Origin: Liolophura sinensis
Lineage: Eukaryota; Mollusca; Polyplacophora; Chitonida; Chitonidae
Assembly: GCF_032854445.1 (NCBI RefSeq)
Contig: NW_027018124.1
Coordinates: 1-64,000, forward strand
Length of the DNA stretch: 64,000 nt
Reading direction: 5' to 3'
Positions 44,323-57,800 of the stretch are shown here, in pieces (position 1 is the first letter of the stretch; every line of letters begins with the position of its first letter). The notes beneath the pieces are model-generated. The model saw only the letters and a program-made list of their open reading frames with translations. It had not been told where the DNA came from and searched no databases. The translations under genes were made by a program, and so were the position numbers.

Positions 44323-45664
44323 TCTGTAACATCACATGGTCACGTGCATATCGCTGTGTAGAACCGTTGGTGTTGTAATGGTCACCTTCCCTAAATCTTC
44401 GCTTGGACCATGTTGCATCCGAGTCGCGGCGGTTATAGAATTTTCGAACCAGTACTTCATCAGGCCAAAAGCTAGAACGTAATAACATATTCGAAACTTT
44501 ACCCGTTACTCGTATCCAAAACGATGCATATGTGTCATATTTAGTATCCAGCCTCTTACATTCAACGTTAACACCTGGGTTATCCTTAACAAATTGGATT
44601 ACGTCATTAGAAGTGGTTGTTGGCTCCAATCTGGTAATAAAGATTTCCACAGGGGGATAGGTTCGCAAACCTCGCAATTCATGTTTTTTGTTTGGTCGGG
44701 GTTTGTTTCTAATCACTGTTGTGAAATCGTTTCCAGCATACTCCAGAGTTGTACGGCTAGGATGTGATCCTTCAGTTGATAGCACAGCAGCGTAAGATTT
44801 ATCCATTGATTGGTCTACACAGGAAGCCTCATTTGGAGCAGTGTTGTTAGTTATATCTGACAAAGGGACTGTTTTGCTTTTATTAGCAAACGGACTGTCA
44901 CCAACAACATTGCACTCGTTGATGCGAGTAGACTGAGATAATTCAGTATCATCCTTAGAGGAGGTGCACTCACCGACACTGGAAATAGATTTCTCTAGGA
45001 ATCGAGTTTTTCTATTTGTAGGTGGACTAGCACATTTGCTGTCCAAGCGGTCCAACTTTTTTTGAACATTGATCTGTGTTGAGTTTAGATCATCCATTTT
45101 GCTAACAATGTCATTCATCTGGAGCTTAACTCCTGCCAATTCACGTAAGAGAGAGGAAACATCAATATGATTTGTTGACACGGGAGGTAACTTGCTCAGT
45201 TGCCGAGCCACAAAGCATGGAATATCACTGGGTTCCAATTCGTGAAGCATTTTGCATATATCCTGAAAAGAGTTCACCTTTCTGTTCGGACCTGATCTCT
45301 TGCGAATTTTATTTGTCACAAGGTTTCCGCAGCACTTATACAAGATATCCTTTGCATTTTGAATTTCAGTATCACTATACACATCGTCACATAACTTCAC
45401 CAGCGTGTCAATTGGTAAGACATCCAGCTTATCCGACAAGTAGCATAGTAGCTCGTTAATTATAGGCTGGGAACGGTAATCGGCCTGAACATCCACAGAA
45501 TTGGAGTCAGTATTGGAGTCATTGTCAATTTCAGCCGAACACGTACCAGTATCAGCCATATGTAGTATATTCCGGTTAATGCAAGCTACGCGAGAAAGCC
45601 CGTAGAGAGCCTCACTGAAGATTGTATGCCATCTAAAGACTGTCACCAAGTATGGCGGCCACAA
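44312..45664 (-). CDS. LINE ORF1 protein
   Basis: An intact frame of 450 codons; Met 36 (45559), before ADTGTCSAEID, is a likely true start. A central stretch with regular Leu spacing near LLRELAGVKLQMNDIVSKMD suggests a coiled coil. A C-terminal PPVEIFITRLEP... region followed by WIRVT and SFWPDEVLVRKF resembles the RRM-like nucleic-acid-binding part of LINE ORF1 proteins. The stop overlaps the start region of ORF2. Confidence 0.7.
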   Translation of the reverse strand: MWPPYLVTVFRWHTIFSEALYGLSRVACINRNILHMADTGTCSAEIDNDSNTDSNSVDVQADYRSQPIINELLCYLSDKLDVLPIDTLVKLCDDVYSDTEIQNAKDILYKCCGNLVTNKIRKRSGPNRKVNSFQDICKMLHELEPSDIPCFVARQLSKLPPVSTNHIDVSSLLRELAGVKLQMNDIVSKMDDLNSTQINVQKKLDRLDSKCASPPTNRKTRFLEKSISSVGECTSSKDDTELSQSTRINECNVVGDSPFANKSKTVPLSDITNNTAPNEASCVDQSMDKSYAAVLSTEGSHPSRTTLEYAGNDFTTVIRNKPRPNKKHELRGLRTYPPVEIFITRLEPTTTSNDVIQFVKDNPGVNVECKRLDTKYDTYASFWIRVTGKVSNMLLRSSFWPDEVLVRKFYNRRDSDATWSKRRFREGDHYNTNGSTQRYARDHVMLQNDY

Positions 45665-45866
45665 GCTTGTCCACTGAACTGAGATTGCTCGTCAAGATCC
45701 ACAGAAATTGATCAAACTAGAGTCGTGTGATGGAATAGATGAGAGAGAGCTGATTTGCCATACCTTCATGCATGCCCACAACAAGTCTTGGCACAAAACA
45801 CACCACTGATCCACAGAAAACCTTGGAATTTGTCGCCACGAAGTGAAGGTAAAACCAAACAGCTCA

Positions 45867-48800
45867 GTTAAGTGGGCTTAGCCCAAAGATTTGACGTCTT
45901 CTGGGCTACCGAAGGGCACATAACTTATAATCAAAAGTTGAATATAGTAATGACCAGTCGCGATGGTACATAGTAAATGTAGCCGATTTCAATTAGCAAA
46001 AAGACCAGGCAAAAATCCAAAAGTGGAAAAACTGTTCCCATGCTGTTGGTAAGAGACTATTCCGACATATTTTGTGACGAGAAATCGAATGGTGCAAACT
46101 GCGTTGCTCTCCGACCAATACGTTTGGCTGTAGCCACAATTGATTCATCATTTATATCAAAATCACATGCCCAGCAACGGCTCTTACTCCATGGAAACCA
46201 AGGAAATTTGCAATTTTTCAACAACTGGAGATGCCTGGCCCAATTTCTCATCATTTGGCACCTTATTGATGTGGGTCAGTGTTCAATTGTACTTTTTACA
46301 GCAGACTGTATCAAGTGCCTTGTGTTTTTTTATATACAAATGGTGTGGTTTTTCTACATGTAGATAAAGACATTGAGTATGTCTTCGACTTAGAAGTAAG
46401 ACATTTGCTGGGTGACTTAAGTGGGCTTGGTCCAAACATTTGACGTCTTCTGGGCTACCGAAGGGAACATAACTTATAATCAAAAGTTGAATATAGTAAT
46501 AACCAGTCGCGATGGTACATAGTAAATGTAGCCGATTTCAATTAGCAAAAAGACCAGGCAATCATCCAAAAGTGGAAAAACTGTTCCAATGCTGCTGGTA
46601 AGAGGCTAATCCGACGTATTTTGTGACGAGAAATCGAATGGTGCAAACCGCGTTGCTCTCCGACCAATACTTTTGGCTGTAGCCACAATGAAATGATCAT
46701 TTATGTCAAAATCACGTGCCCAGCAACGGCCCTTACTCCATGGAAACCAAGGAAATTTCCAATTTTTCAACAGCTGGAGATGCCTGGCCCAATTCCGCAT
46801 TTTCTGGCACCTTATTAATGTGGGTCAGTGTTCAATTGTACTTTTTACAGCAGACTGTATCAAGTGCCTTGTGTTTTTTTATATACAAATGGTGTGGTTT
46901 TTCTACATGTAGATGAAGACATTGAGTTTGTCTACGACTTAGAAGTAAGACAATTTCTGGGTGAGTTAAATGGGCTTGGCCCAAAGACTTGGCGTCTTCT
47001 GGGCTACCGAAGGGCACATAACTTATAATCAAAAGTTGAATATAGTAATGACCAGTCGCGATGGTACACAGTAAATGTAGCCGATTTCAATTAGCAAAAA
47101 GACCAGGCAAAAATCCAAAAGTGGAAAAACTGTTCCAATGCTGTTGGTAAGAGGCTAATCCGACGTATATTGTGACGAGAAATCCAATGGTGCAAACCGC
47201 GTTGCTCTCCCACCAAAACTTTTGGCTGTAGCAACAATTGAATCATCATTTATATCAAAATCACATGCCCAGCAACGGCTCTTACTCCATGGAAACCAAG
47301 GAAATTTGCAATTTTTCAACAGCTGGAGATGCCTGGCCCAATTTCTCATCTTTTGGCACCTTATTGATGTGGGCCAGTGTTCAATTGTATTTTTTGCAGC
47401 AGACTGTATCAAGTACCTTGTGTTTTTTTTTATACAAATGGTGTGGGTTTTCTACACGTAGATAAAGTTATTGACGTTGTCTTCGACTTAGAAGTAAGAT
47501 ATTTCCTGAGTGAGTTAAATGGGCTTGGGCCAAAGACTTGATGTCTTCTGGGCTACCGAAGGGCACATGACTTATAATGAAAAGTTGAATATTGTAATGA
47601 CCAGTCGCGATGGTACATAGTAAATTTAACCGATTTCAATTAGCAAGAAGACAAGGCAAAAATCCAAAAGTGGAAAAACTGTTCCAAAGCTGCTGGTAAG
47701 GGGCTAATCCGACGTATTTTGTGACGAGAAATCGGATGGTGCAAACCGCCTTGCTCTCCGACCAACACTTTTGGCTGTAGCCACAATGAAATGATCATTT
47801 ATGTCAATATCACGTGCCCAGCAACGGCTCTTACTCCATGGAAACCAAGGAAATTTGCAATTTTTCAACAGCTGGAGATGCCTGGCCCAATTGCGCATCT
47901 TTTGGCACCTTATTGATGTGGGTCAGTGTTCAATTGTACTTTTTACAGCAGACTGTATCAAGTACCTTGTGTTTTTTTACATACAAATGGTGTGGGTTTT
48001 CTACATGTAGATAAAGACATTGACTTTGTCTTCGACTTAGAAGTAAGATATTTCCTGGGTGAGTTAAATGGGCTTGGTCCAAAGACTTAATGTCTTCTGG
48101 GCTACCGAAGGGCACATGACTTATAATCAAAAGTTGAATATTGTAATGACCAGTCGCGATGGTACATAGTAAATCAAGCCGATTTCAATTAGCAAAAAGA
48201 CCAGGCAATAATCCATAAGTGGAAGAACTGTTCCAGTGCTGCTGGTAAGAGGCTAATCCGACGTATTTTGTGACGAGAAATCGAATGGTGCAAACCGCCT
48301 TGCTCTGCGTCCAATACTTTTGTCTGTAGCCACAATGAAATGATCATTTATGTCAAAATCACGTGCCCAGCAACGGCTCTTACTCCATGGAAACCAAGGA
48401 AATTTGCAATTTTTCAACAGCTGGAGATGCCTGGCCCAACTGCGCATCTACTGGCACCTTATTGATGTGGGTCAGTGTTCAATTGTACTTTTTACAGCAG
48501 ACTGTATCAAGTACCTTTTTTTTATATACAGATGGTGTGGTTTTTCTTCATGTAGATAAAGACATTAACTTTGTCTTCAAGTTAGAAGTAAGACATTTGC
48601 TGGGTGAGTTAAATGGGCTTGGCTCAAAGATTTGACATCTTCCGGGCTACCGAAGGGAACATAACTTATAATCAAAAGCTGAATATAGTAATGACCAGTC
48701 TCGATGGTACATAGTAAATGTAGCCGATTTCAATTAGCAAAAAGACCAGGCAAAAATCCAAAAGTGAAAAAACTGTTCCAATGCTGCTGGTAAGAGGCTA

Positions 48801-51800
48801 ATCAGACGTATTTTGTGACGAGAAATCGAATGGTGCAAACTGCGTTGCTCACCGACCAGTACTTTTGGCTGTAGCCACAATTGAATGATCAATTATGTTA
48901 AAATCACGTGCCCAGCAACGGCTCTTACTCCATGGAAACCAAGGAAATTTGCAATTTTTCAACAGCTGGAGATGCCTGGCCCAATTGCGCATCTTTTGGC
49001 ACCTTATCTATGTGAGTCAGTGTTCAATTGTACTTTTTACAGCAGACTGTATCAAGTACCTTGTGTTTTTTATATAAAAATGGTGTGGTTTTTCTACATG
49101 TAGATAAAGACATTGAGTTTGTCTTCGACTTAGAAGTAAGACATTTGCTGGGTGAGTTAAATGGGCTTGGCCCAAAGATTTGACGTCTTCTGGGCTACCG
49201 AAGGGCACATAACTTATAATCAAAAGTTGAACATAGTAATGACCAGTCGCGATGGTACATAGTACATGCAGCCGATTTCAATTAGCAAAAAGACCAGGCA
49301 AAAATCCAAAATTGAACAAAATGTTCCAATGCTGCTGGTAAGAGGCTAATCCGACGTATTTTGTGACGAGAAAGCGAATGGTGCAAACCGCGTTGCTCTC
49401 CGACCAATACTTTTGGCTGTAGCCACAATTGAATCATTAATTATGTCAAAATCACGTGACCAGCAACGGATTTTACTCCATGGAAACCAAGGAAATTTGC
49501 AAGTTTTCAACAACTGGAGATGCCTGGCCCAATTGCGCATCTTTTAGCACCTTATTGATGTGTGTCAGTGTTCAATTGTACTTTTACAGCAGACTGTATC
49601 AAGTACCTTGTGTTTTTTATATACAAATGGTGTGGTTTTTCTACATGTAGATAAAGACATTGAGTTTGTCTTCGACTTAGAAGTAAGACATTTGCTGGGT
49701 GAGTTAAATGGGTTTGGCCGAAAGACTTGATGTCTTCTGGGCTACTGAAGGGCACATAACTTATAATCAAAAGTTGAATATAGTAATAAACAGTCGCGAT
49801 GGTACATAGTACATTTAGCCGATTTCAATTAGCAAAAGGACCAGGCAAAAATCCAAAAGTGTAAAACATGTTTCAAAGCTGCTGGTAAGAGGCTAATCCG
49901 ACCTATTTTGTGACGAGAAATCGAATGGTGCAAACTGCGTTTCTCTCCGACCAATATTTTTGGCTTTAGTGACAATTGAATCATCAATTATGTTAAAATC
50001 ACGTGCCCAGCAACGGCTCTTACTCCATTGAAACCAAGGAAATTTCCAATTTTTCAACAGCTGGAGATGCCTGGCCCAATTGCGCATCTTTTGGCACCTT
50101 ATTGATGTGTGTCAGTGTTCAATTGTACTTTTTACAGCGGACTGTATCAAGTACCTTGTGTTTTTTTATATACAAAAGGTGTGGTTTTTCTACATGTAGA
50201 TAAAGACATTGAGTTTGTCTTCGACTGAGAAGTAAGACATTTCCTGGGTGAGTTAAATGGGCTTGGTCCAAAGATTTGACGTCTTCTGGGCTACCGAAGG
50301 GCATATAACTTATAATCAAAAGTTGAATATAGTAATGACCAGTCGCGATAGTACATAGTACATGTAGCCGATTTCAATCAGCAAAAGGACCAGGCAAAAA
50401 TCCAAAAGTGGAAAAAATGTTCCAATGCTGCTGGTAAGAAGCTAATCCGACGTATTTTGTGACGAGAAATCGAATGGTGCAAATCGCCTTGCTCTCCGAC
50501 CAATACTTTTGGCTATATCGACAATTGAATCATCATTTATGTTAAAATCACGTGCCCAGCAACGGCTCTTACTCCATGGAAACCAAGGAAATTTGCAATT
50601 TTTCAACAACTGGAGATGCCTGGCCCAATTGCGCATCTTTTGGCGCCTTTTTGATGTGGCTCAGTGTTCAATTGTACTTTTTACAGCAGACTGTATCAAG
50701 TACCTTGTGTTTTTTGTATAAAAATGGTGTGGTTTTTCTACATGTAGATAAAGACATTGAGTTTGTGTTCGACTTAGAAGTAAGACATTTCCTGGGTGAT
50801 TTAAGTGGCCTTGGGTCAAAGATTTGCCGTCTTCTGGGCTACCGAAAGGCAAATAACTTATATTCAAAATATAAAAATATAGTAATAACCAGTCGCGATG
50901 GTACATAGTACATTTAGCCGATTTTAATTAGCAAAAGGACCAGGCAAAAATCCAAAAGTGGAAAAAATGTTCCAAAGCTGCTGTTAAGAGGCTAATCCGA
51001 CGTATTTTGTGACGAGAAATCGAATGGTGCAAACTGCGTTGCTCTCCGACCAACACTTTTGGCTGTAGCCACAATTGAATCATCAATTATGACAAATTCA
51101 CGTGCCCAGCAACGGCTCTTACTCCATGGAAACAAAGGAAATTTGCAATTTTTCAACAACTGGAGATGCCTGGCCCAATTGCGCATCTTTTGGCGCCTTA
51201 TTAATGTCGCTCAGTGTTCAATTGTACTTTTTACAGCAGACTGTATAAAGTACCTTGTGTTTTTTCTATACAAATGGTGTGGGTTTTCTACATGTAGATA
51301 AAGACATTGAGTTTGTCTTCGACTTAGAAGTAAGACATTTGCTGGCTGAGTTAAATGGGCTTGGCCCAAAGATTTGACGTCTCCTGGGCTACCGAAGGGC
51401 GCATAACTTATAATCAAAAGTTGAATATAGTAATGACCAGTCGCGATGGTACATAGTACATGTAGCCGATTTCAATTAGCAAAAGGACCGGGCAAAAACC
51501 CAAAAGTGGAAAAAATGTTCCAGTGCTGCTTGTAAGAGGCTAATCCGACGTATTTAGTGACGAGAAATCGAATGGTGCAAACTGCGTTGCTCTCCGACCA
51601 ATATTTTTGGCTGTAGTGACAATTGAATCATCAATTATGTTAAAATCACGTGCCCAGCAACGGCTCTTACTCCATGGAAACCAAGGAAATTTGCAATTTT
51701 TCAACAGCTGGAGATGCCTGGCCCAATTTCTCATCTTTTGGCACCTTATTGATGTGGGCCAGTGTTCAATTGTACTTTTTACAGCAGACTGTATCAAGTA

Positions 51801-54800
51801 CCTTGTGTTTTTTTATATAAAAATGGTGTGGGTTTTCTACATGTAGATAAAGACATTGACTTTGTCTTCGACTTAGAAGTAAGACATTTGCTGGGTGAGT
51901 TAAATGGGCTTGGGCCAAAGATTTGACGTCTTCTGGGCTACCGAAGGGCACATGACTTATAATCAAAAGTTGAATATTGTAATGACCAGTCGCGATGGTA
52001 CATAGTAAGTGTAGCCGATTTCAATTAGCAAAAAGACCAGGCAAAAATCCAAAAGTGGAAAAACTGTTCCAATGCTGTTGGTAAGAAACTAATCCGACTT
52101 ATTTTGTGACGAGAAATCGGATGGTGCAATCCGCGTTGCTCTCCGACCAATACTTTTGGCTGTAGATACAAAGAAATGATCATTTATGTCAAAATCACGT
52201 GCCCAGCAACGGCTCTTACTCCATGGAAACCAAGGAAATTTGCAATTTTTCAACAGCTGGAGATGCCTAGCCCAATTGCGCATCTTTTGGCACCTTATTG
52301 ATGTGGGTCAGTGTTCAATTGTACTTTTTACAGCAGACTCTATCAAGTACCTTGTGTTTTTTTTACATACAAATGGTGTGGGTTTTCTACATGTAGATAA
52401 AGACCTTGAGTTTGTCTTCGACTGAGAAGTAAGATATTTCCTGGGTGAGTTAAATGGGCTGGGTCCAAAGACTTGATGTCTTCTGGGCTACCGAAGGGCA
52501 CATGACTTATATTCAAAAGTTGAATATTGTAATGACCAGTCGCGATGGTACATAGTAAATCAAGCCGATTTCAATTCGCAAAAAGACCAGGCAATAATCC
52601 AAAAGTGAAAAAAACTGTTCCAGTGCTGCTAGTAAGAGGCTAATTCGACGTATTTTGTGACGAGAAATCGAATGGTGCAAACCGCCTTGCTCTGCGTCCA
52701 ATACTTTTGTCTGTAGCCACAGTGAAATGATCATTTATGTCAAAATCACGTGCCCAGCAACGGCTCTTACTCCATGCAAACCAAGGAAATTTGCAATTTT
52801 TCAACAGCTGGAGTTGCCTGGCCCAAATGCACATCTACTGGCACCTTATTGATGTGGGTCAGTGTTCAATTGTACTTTTTACAGCAGACTGTATCAAGTA
52901 CCTTGTGTTTGTAATATAAAAATGGTGTGGTTTTTCTACATGTATATAAAGAAATTGAGATTGTCTTCGACTTACAAGTAAGACATTTGTTGGGTGAGTT
53001 AAATGGGCTTGGCCCAAAGATTTGACGTCTTCTGGGCTACCGAAGGGCACATAACTTATAATCAAAAGTTGAATATAGTAATGACCAGTTGCGATGGTAC
53101 ATAGTACATTTAGCCGATTTCAATTAGCAAAAGGACCAGGCAAAAATCCAAAAGTGGAAAACATGTTCCAATGCTGCTGGTAAGAGGCTAATCCGACGTA
53201 TTTTGTGACGAGGAAAACGAATGGTGCAAACTGCGTTTCTCTTCGACCAATACTTTTGGCTGTAGCCACAATGAAATGATCATTTATGTCAAAATCACGT
53301 GCCCAGCAACGGCTCTTACTCCATGGAAACCAAGGAAATTTGCAATTTTTCAACAGCTGGAGATGCCTGGCCCAATTGCGCATCTACTGGCACCTTATTG
53401 ATGTATGTCAGTGTTCAATTGTACTTTTTACAGCAGACTGTATCAAGTACCTTTTTTTTATATACAAATGGTGTGGTTTTTCTCCATGTAGATAAAGACA
53501 TTAAGTTTGTCTTCAAGTTAGAAGTAAGACAATTTCTGGGTGAGTTAAATGGGCTTGGCTCAAAGATTTGACGTCTTCCGGGCTACCGAAGGGAACATAA
53601 CTTATAATCAAAAGTTGAATATAGTAATGACCAGTCGCGATGGTACATAGTACATGTAGCCGATTTTAATTAGCAAAAAGACCAGGCAAAAATCCAAAAG
53701 TGGAAAAACTGTTCCCATGCTGTTGGTATAGAGACTAATCCGACGTATATTGTGAGGAAAAATCGAATGGTGCAAACTGCGTTGCTCTCCCACCAATACT
53801 TTTGGCTGTAGCCACAATTAAGTCATAATTTATATTAAAATCACATGCCCAGCAACGGCTCTTACTCCATGGAAACCAAGGAAATTTGCAATTTTTCAAC
53901 AGCTGGAGATGCCTGGCCCAATTTCTCATCTTTTGGCACCTTATTGATGTGGGTCAGTGTTCAATTGTACTTTTTACAGCAGACTGTATCAAGTACCTTG
54001 TGTTTTTTTATATACAAATGGTGTGGGTTTTCTACACGTAGATAAAGACATTGAGTTTGTCTTCGACTTAGAAGTAAGACATTTGCTGGGTGAGTTAAAT
54101 GGGCTTGGTCCAAAGACTAGATGTCTTCTGGGCTACCGAAGGGCACATGACTTATAATCAAAAGTTGAATATTGTAATGACCAGTCGCGATGGTACATAG
54201 TAAATCAAGCCGATTTCAATTCGCAAAAAGACCAGGCAATAATCCAAAAGTGGAAAAACTGTTCCAGTGCTGCTAGTAAGAGGCTAATTCGACGTATTTT
54301 GTGACGAGAAATCGAATGGTGCAAACCGCCTTGCTCTGCGTCCAATACTTTTGTCTGTAGCCACAGTGAAATGATCATTTATGTCAAAATCACGTGCCCA
54401 GCAACGGCTCTTACTCCATGCAAACCAAGGAAATTTGCAATTTTTCAACAGCTGGAGTTGCCTGGCCCAAATGCACATCTACTGGCACCTTATTGATGTG
54501 GGTCAGTGTTCAATTGTACTTTTTACAGCAGACTGTATCAAGTACCTTGTGTTTGTAATATAAAAATGGTGTGGTTTTTCTACATGTATATAAAGAAATT
54601 GAGATTGTCTTCGACTTACAAGTAAGACATTTGTTGGGTGAGTTAAATGGGCTTGGCCCAAAGATTTGACGTCTTCTGGGCTACCGAAGGGCACATAACT
54701 TATAATCAAAAGTTGAACATAGTAATGACCAGTTGCGATGGTACATAGTACATGTAGCCGATTTTAATTAGCAAAAAGACCAGGCAAAAATCCAAAAGTG

Positions 54801-57800
54801 GAAAAACTGTTCCCATGCTGTTGGTATAGAGACTAATCCGACGTATATTGTGAGGAAAAATCGAATGGTGCAAACTGCGTTGCTCTCCCACCAATACTTT
54901 TGGCTGTAGCCACAATTAAGTCATAATTTATATTAAAATCACATGCCCAGCAACGGCTCTTACTCCATGGAAACCAAGGAAATTTGCAATTTTTCAACAG
55001 CTGGAGATGCCTGGCCCAATTTCTCATCTTTTGGCACCTTATTGATGTGGGCCAGTGTTCAATTGTACTTTTTACAGCAGACTGTATCAAGTACCTTGTG
55101 TTTTTTTATATACAAATGGTGTGGGTTTTCTACACGTAGATAAAGACATTGAGTTTGTCTTCGACTTAGAAGTAAGACATTTGCTGGGTGAGTTAAATGG
55201 GCTTGGTCCAAAGACTAGATGTCTTCTGGGCTACCGAAGGGCACATGACTTATAATCAAAAGTTGAATATTGTAATGACCAGTCGCGATGGTACATAGTA
55301 CATGTAGCCGATTTCAATTAGCAAAAAGACCAGGGTAAAATCCAAAAGTGGAAAAACTGTTCCAATGCTTCTGGTAAGAGGCTAATCCGACGTATTTTGT
55401 GACGAGAAATCGAATGGTGCAAACTGCGTTGCTCTCCGACCAATACTTTTGGCTTTAGCAACAATTGAATGATTAATTATGTTAAAATCACGTGCCCAGC
55501 AACGGCTCTTACTCCATGGAAACCAAGGAAATTTGCAATTTTTCAACAACTGGAGATGCCTGGCCCAATTGCGGATCTTTTGGCACCTTATTGATGTGTG
55601 TCAGTGTTCAATTGTACTTTTTACAGCAGACTGTATCAAGTACCTTGTGTTTTTTATAAAAAAATGGTGTGGTTTTTCTACATGTAGATAAAGACATTGA
55701 GTTTGTCTTCGACTTAGAAGTAAGACATTTGCTGGGTGAGTTAAATGGGTTTGGCCCAAAGATTTGACGTCTTCTGGGCTACTGAAGGGCACATAACTTA
55801 TAATCAAAAGTTGAATATAGTAATGACCAGTCGCGATGGTACATAGTACATGTAGCCGATTTTAATCAGCAAAAGGACCAGGCAAAAATCCAAAAGTGGA
55901 AAAAATGTTCCAATGCTGCTGGTAAGAGGCTAATCCGACGTATTTTGTGACGAGAAATCGAATGGTGCAAACCGCCTTGCTCTCCGACCAATACTTTTGG
56001 CTGTAGCGACAATTGAATCATCAATTATGTTAAAATCACGTGCCCAGCAACGGCTCTTACTCCATGGAAACCAAGGAAATTTGCAATTTTTCAACAACTG
56101 GAGATGCCTGGCCCAATTGCGCATCTTTTGGCGCCTTTTTGATGTGACTCAGTGTTCAATTGTACTTTTTACAGCAGACTGTATCAAGTACCTTCTGTTT
56201 TTTGTATAAAAATGGTGTGGTTTTTTTACATGTAGATAAAGACATTGAGTTTGTGTTCGACTTAGAAGTAAGACATTTCCTGGGTTAGTTATGTGGCCTT
56301 GGTCCAAAGATTTGACGTCTTCTGGGCTACCGAAGGGCACATAACTTATATTCAAAATACAAGAATATAGTAATGACCAGTCGCGATGCTACATAGTACA
56401 TGTAGCCGATTTCAATTAGCAAAAGGACCAGGCAAAAATCCAAAAGTGGAAAAAATGTTCAAATGCTGTTGGTAAGAGACTAATCCGACTTATTTTGTGA
56501 CGAGAAATTGGATGGTGCAAACCGCCTTGCTCTCCGACCAACACTTTTGGCTGTAGCCACAATGAAATGATCATTTATGTCAAAATCACGTGCCCAGCAA
56601 CGGCTCTTACTCCATGGAAACCAAGGAAATTTGCAATTTTTCAACAGCTGGAGATGCCTGGCCCAATTGCGCATCTTGTGGCACCTTATTGATGTGGGTC
56701 AGTGTTCAATTGTACTTTTTACTGCAGACTGTATCAAGTACCTTGTGTTTTTTTACATACAAATGGTGTGGGTTTTCTACATGTAGATAAAGACATTGAC
56801 TTTGTCTTCGACTTAGAAGTAAGATATTTCCTGGGTGAGTCAAATGGGCTTGGTCCAAAGACTTGATGTCTTCTGGGCTACCGAAGGGCACATGACTTAT
56901 AATCAAAAGTTGAATATTGTAATGACCAGTCGCAATGGTACATAGTAAATCAAGCCGATTTCAATTAGCAAAAAGACCAGGCAATAATCCAAAAGTGGAA
57001 AAACTGTTCCAGTGCTGCTGGTAAGAGGCTAATCCGACGTATTTTGTGACGAGAAATCGAATGGTGCAAACCCCCTTGATCTGCGTCCAATACTTTTGTC
57101 TGTAGCCACAATTAAATCATCATTTATGTCAAAATCACGTGCCCAGCGACGGCTCTTACTCCATGGAAACCAAGGAAATTTGCAATTTTTCAACAGCTGG
57201 AGATGCCTGGCCCAATTTCTCATCTTTTGGCACCTTATTGATGTGGGCCAGTGTTCAATTGTACTTTTTACAGCAGACTGTATCAAGTACCTCTTTTTTT
57301 ATATACAAATGGTGTGGTTTTTCTTCATGTAGATAAAGACATTGAGTTTGTCTTCAAGTTAGAAGTAAGACAATTTCTGGGTGAGTTAAATGGGCTTGGC
57401 TCAAAGATTTGACGTCTTCCGGGCTACCGAAGGGCACATAACTTATAATCAAAAGCTGAATATAGTAATGACCAGTCGCGATGGTACATAGTAAATGTAG
57501 CCGATTTCAATTAGCAAAAAGACCAGGCAAAAATCCAAAAGTGGAAAAACTGTTCCCATGCTGTTGGTATAGACACTAATCCGACGTATTTTGTGACGAA
57601 AAATCGAATGGTGCAAACTGCGTTGCTCTCCGAACAATACTTTTGGCTGTAGCCACAATTAAATCATCGTTTATATTAAAATTACACGCCCAGCAACGGC
57701 TCTTACTCCATGGAAACCAAGGAAATTTGCAATTTTTCAACAGCTGGAGATGCCTGGCCCAATTGCACATCTATATGCACCTTATTGATGTGTGTCAGTG

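Larger units (their letters stand above)
41309..45866 (-). mobile_element. LINE, jockey superfamily (L2/CR1/Rex-like)
   Basis: On the minus strand there is a 5' leader, ORF1 (45559-44312), a slightly overlapping ORF2 with apurinic endonuclease and reverse transcriptase (about 44235-41451), a 3' UTR and a short GATA/TATC microsatellite tail (41309-41330). No RNase H domain was seen. It splits a forward satellite monomer between GACTTAAG (ending 41308) and GTTAAGTGGGC (from about 45867), with TTAAG shared on both sides. It seems full length, with three frameshifts in ORF2. Confidence 0.85.
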
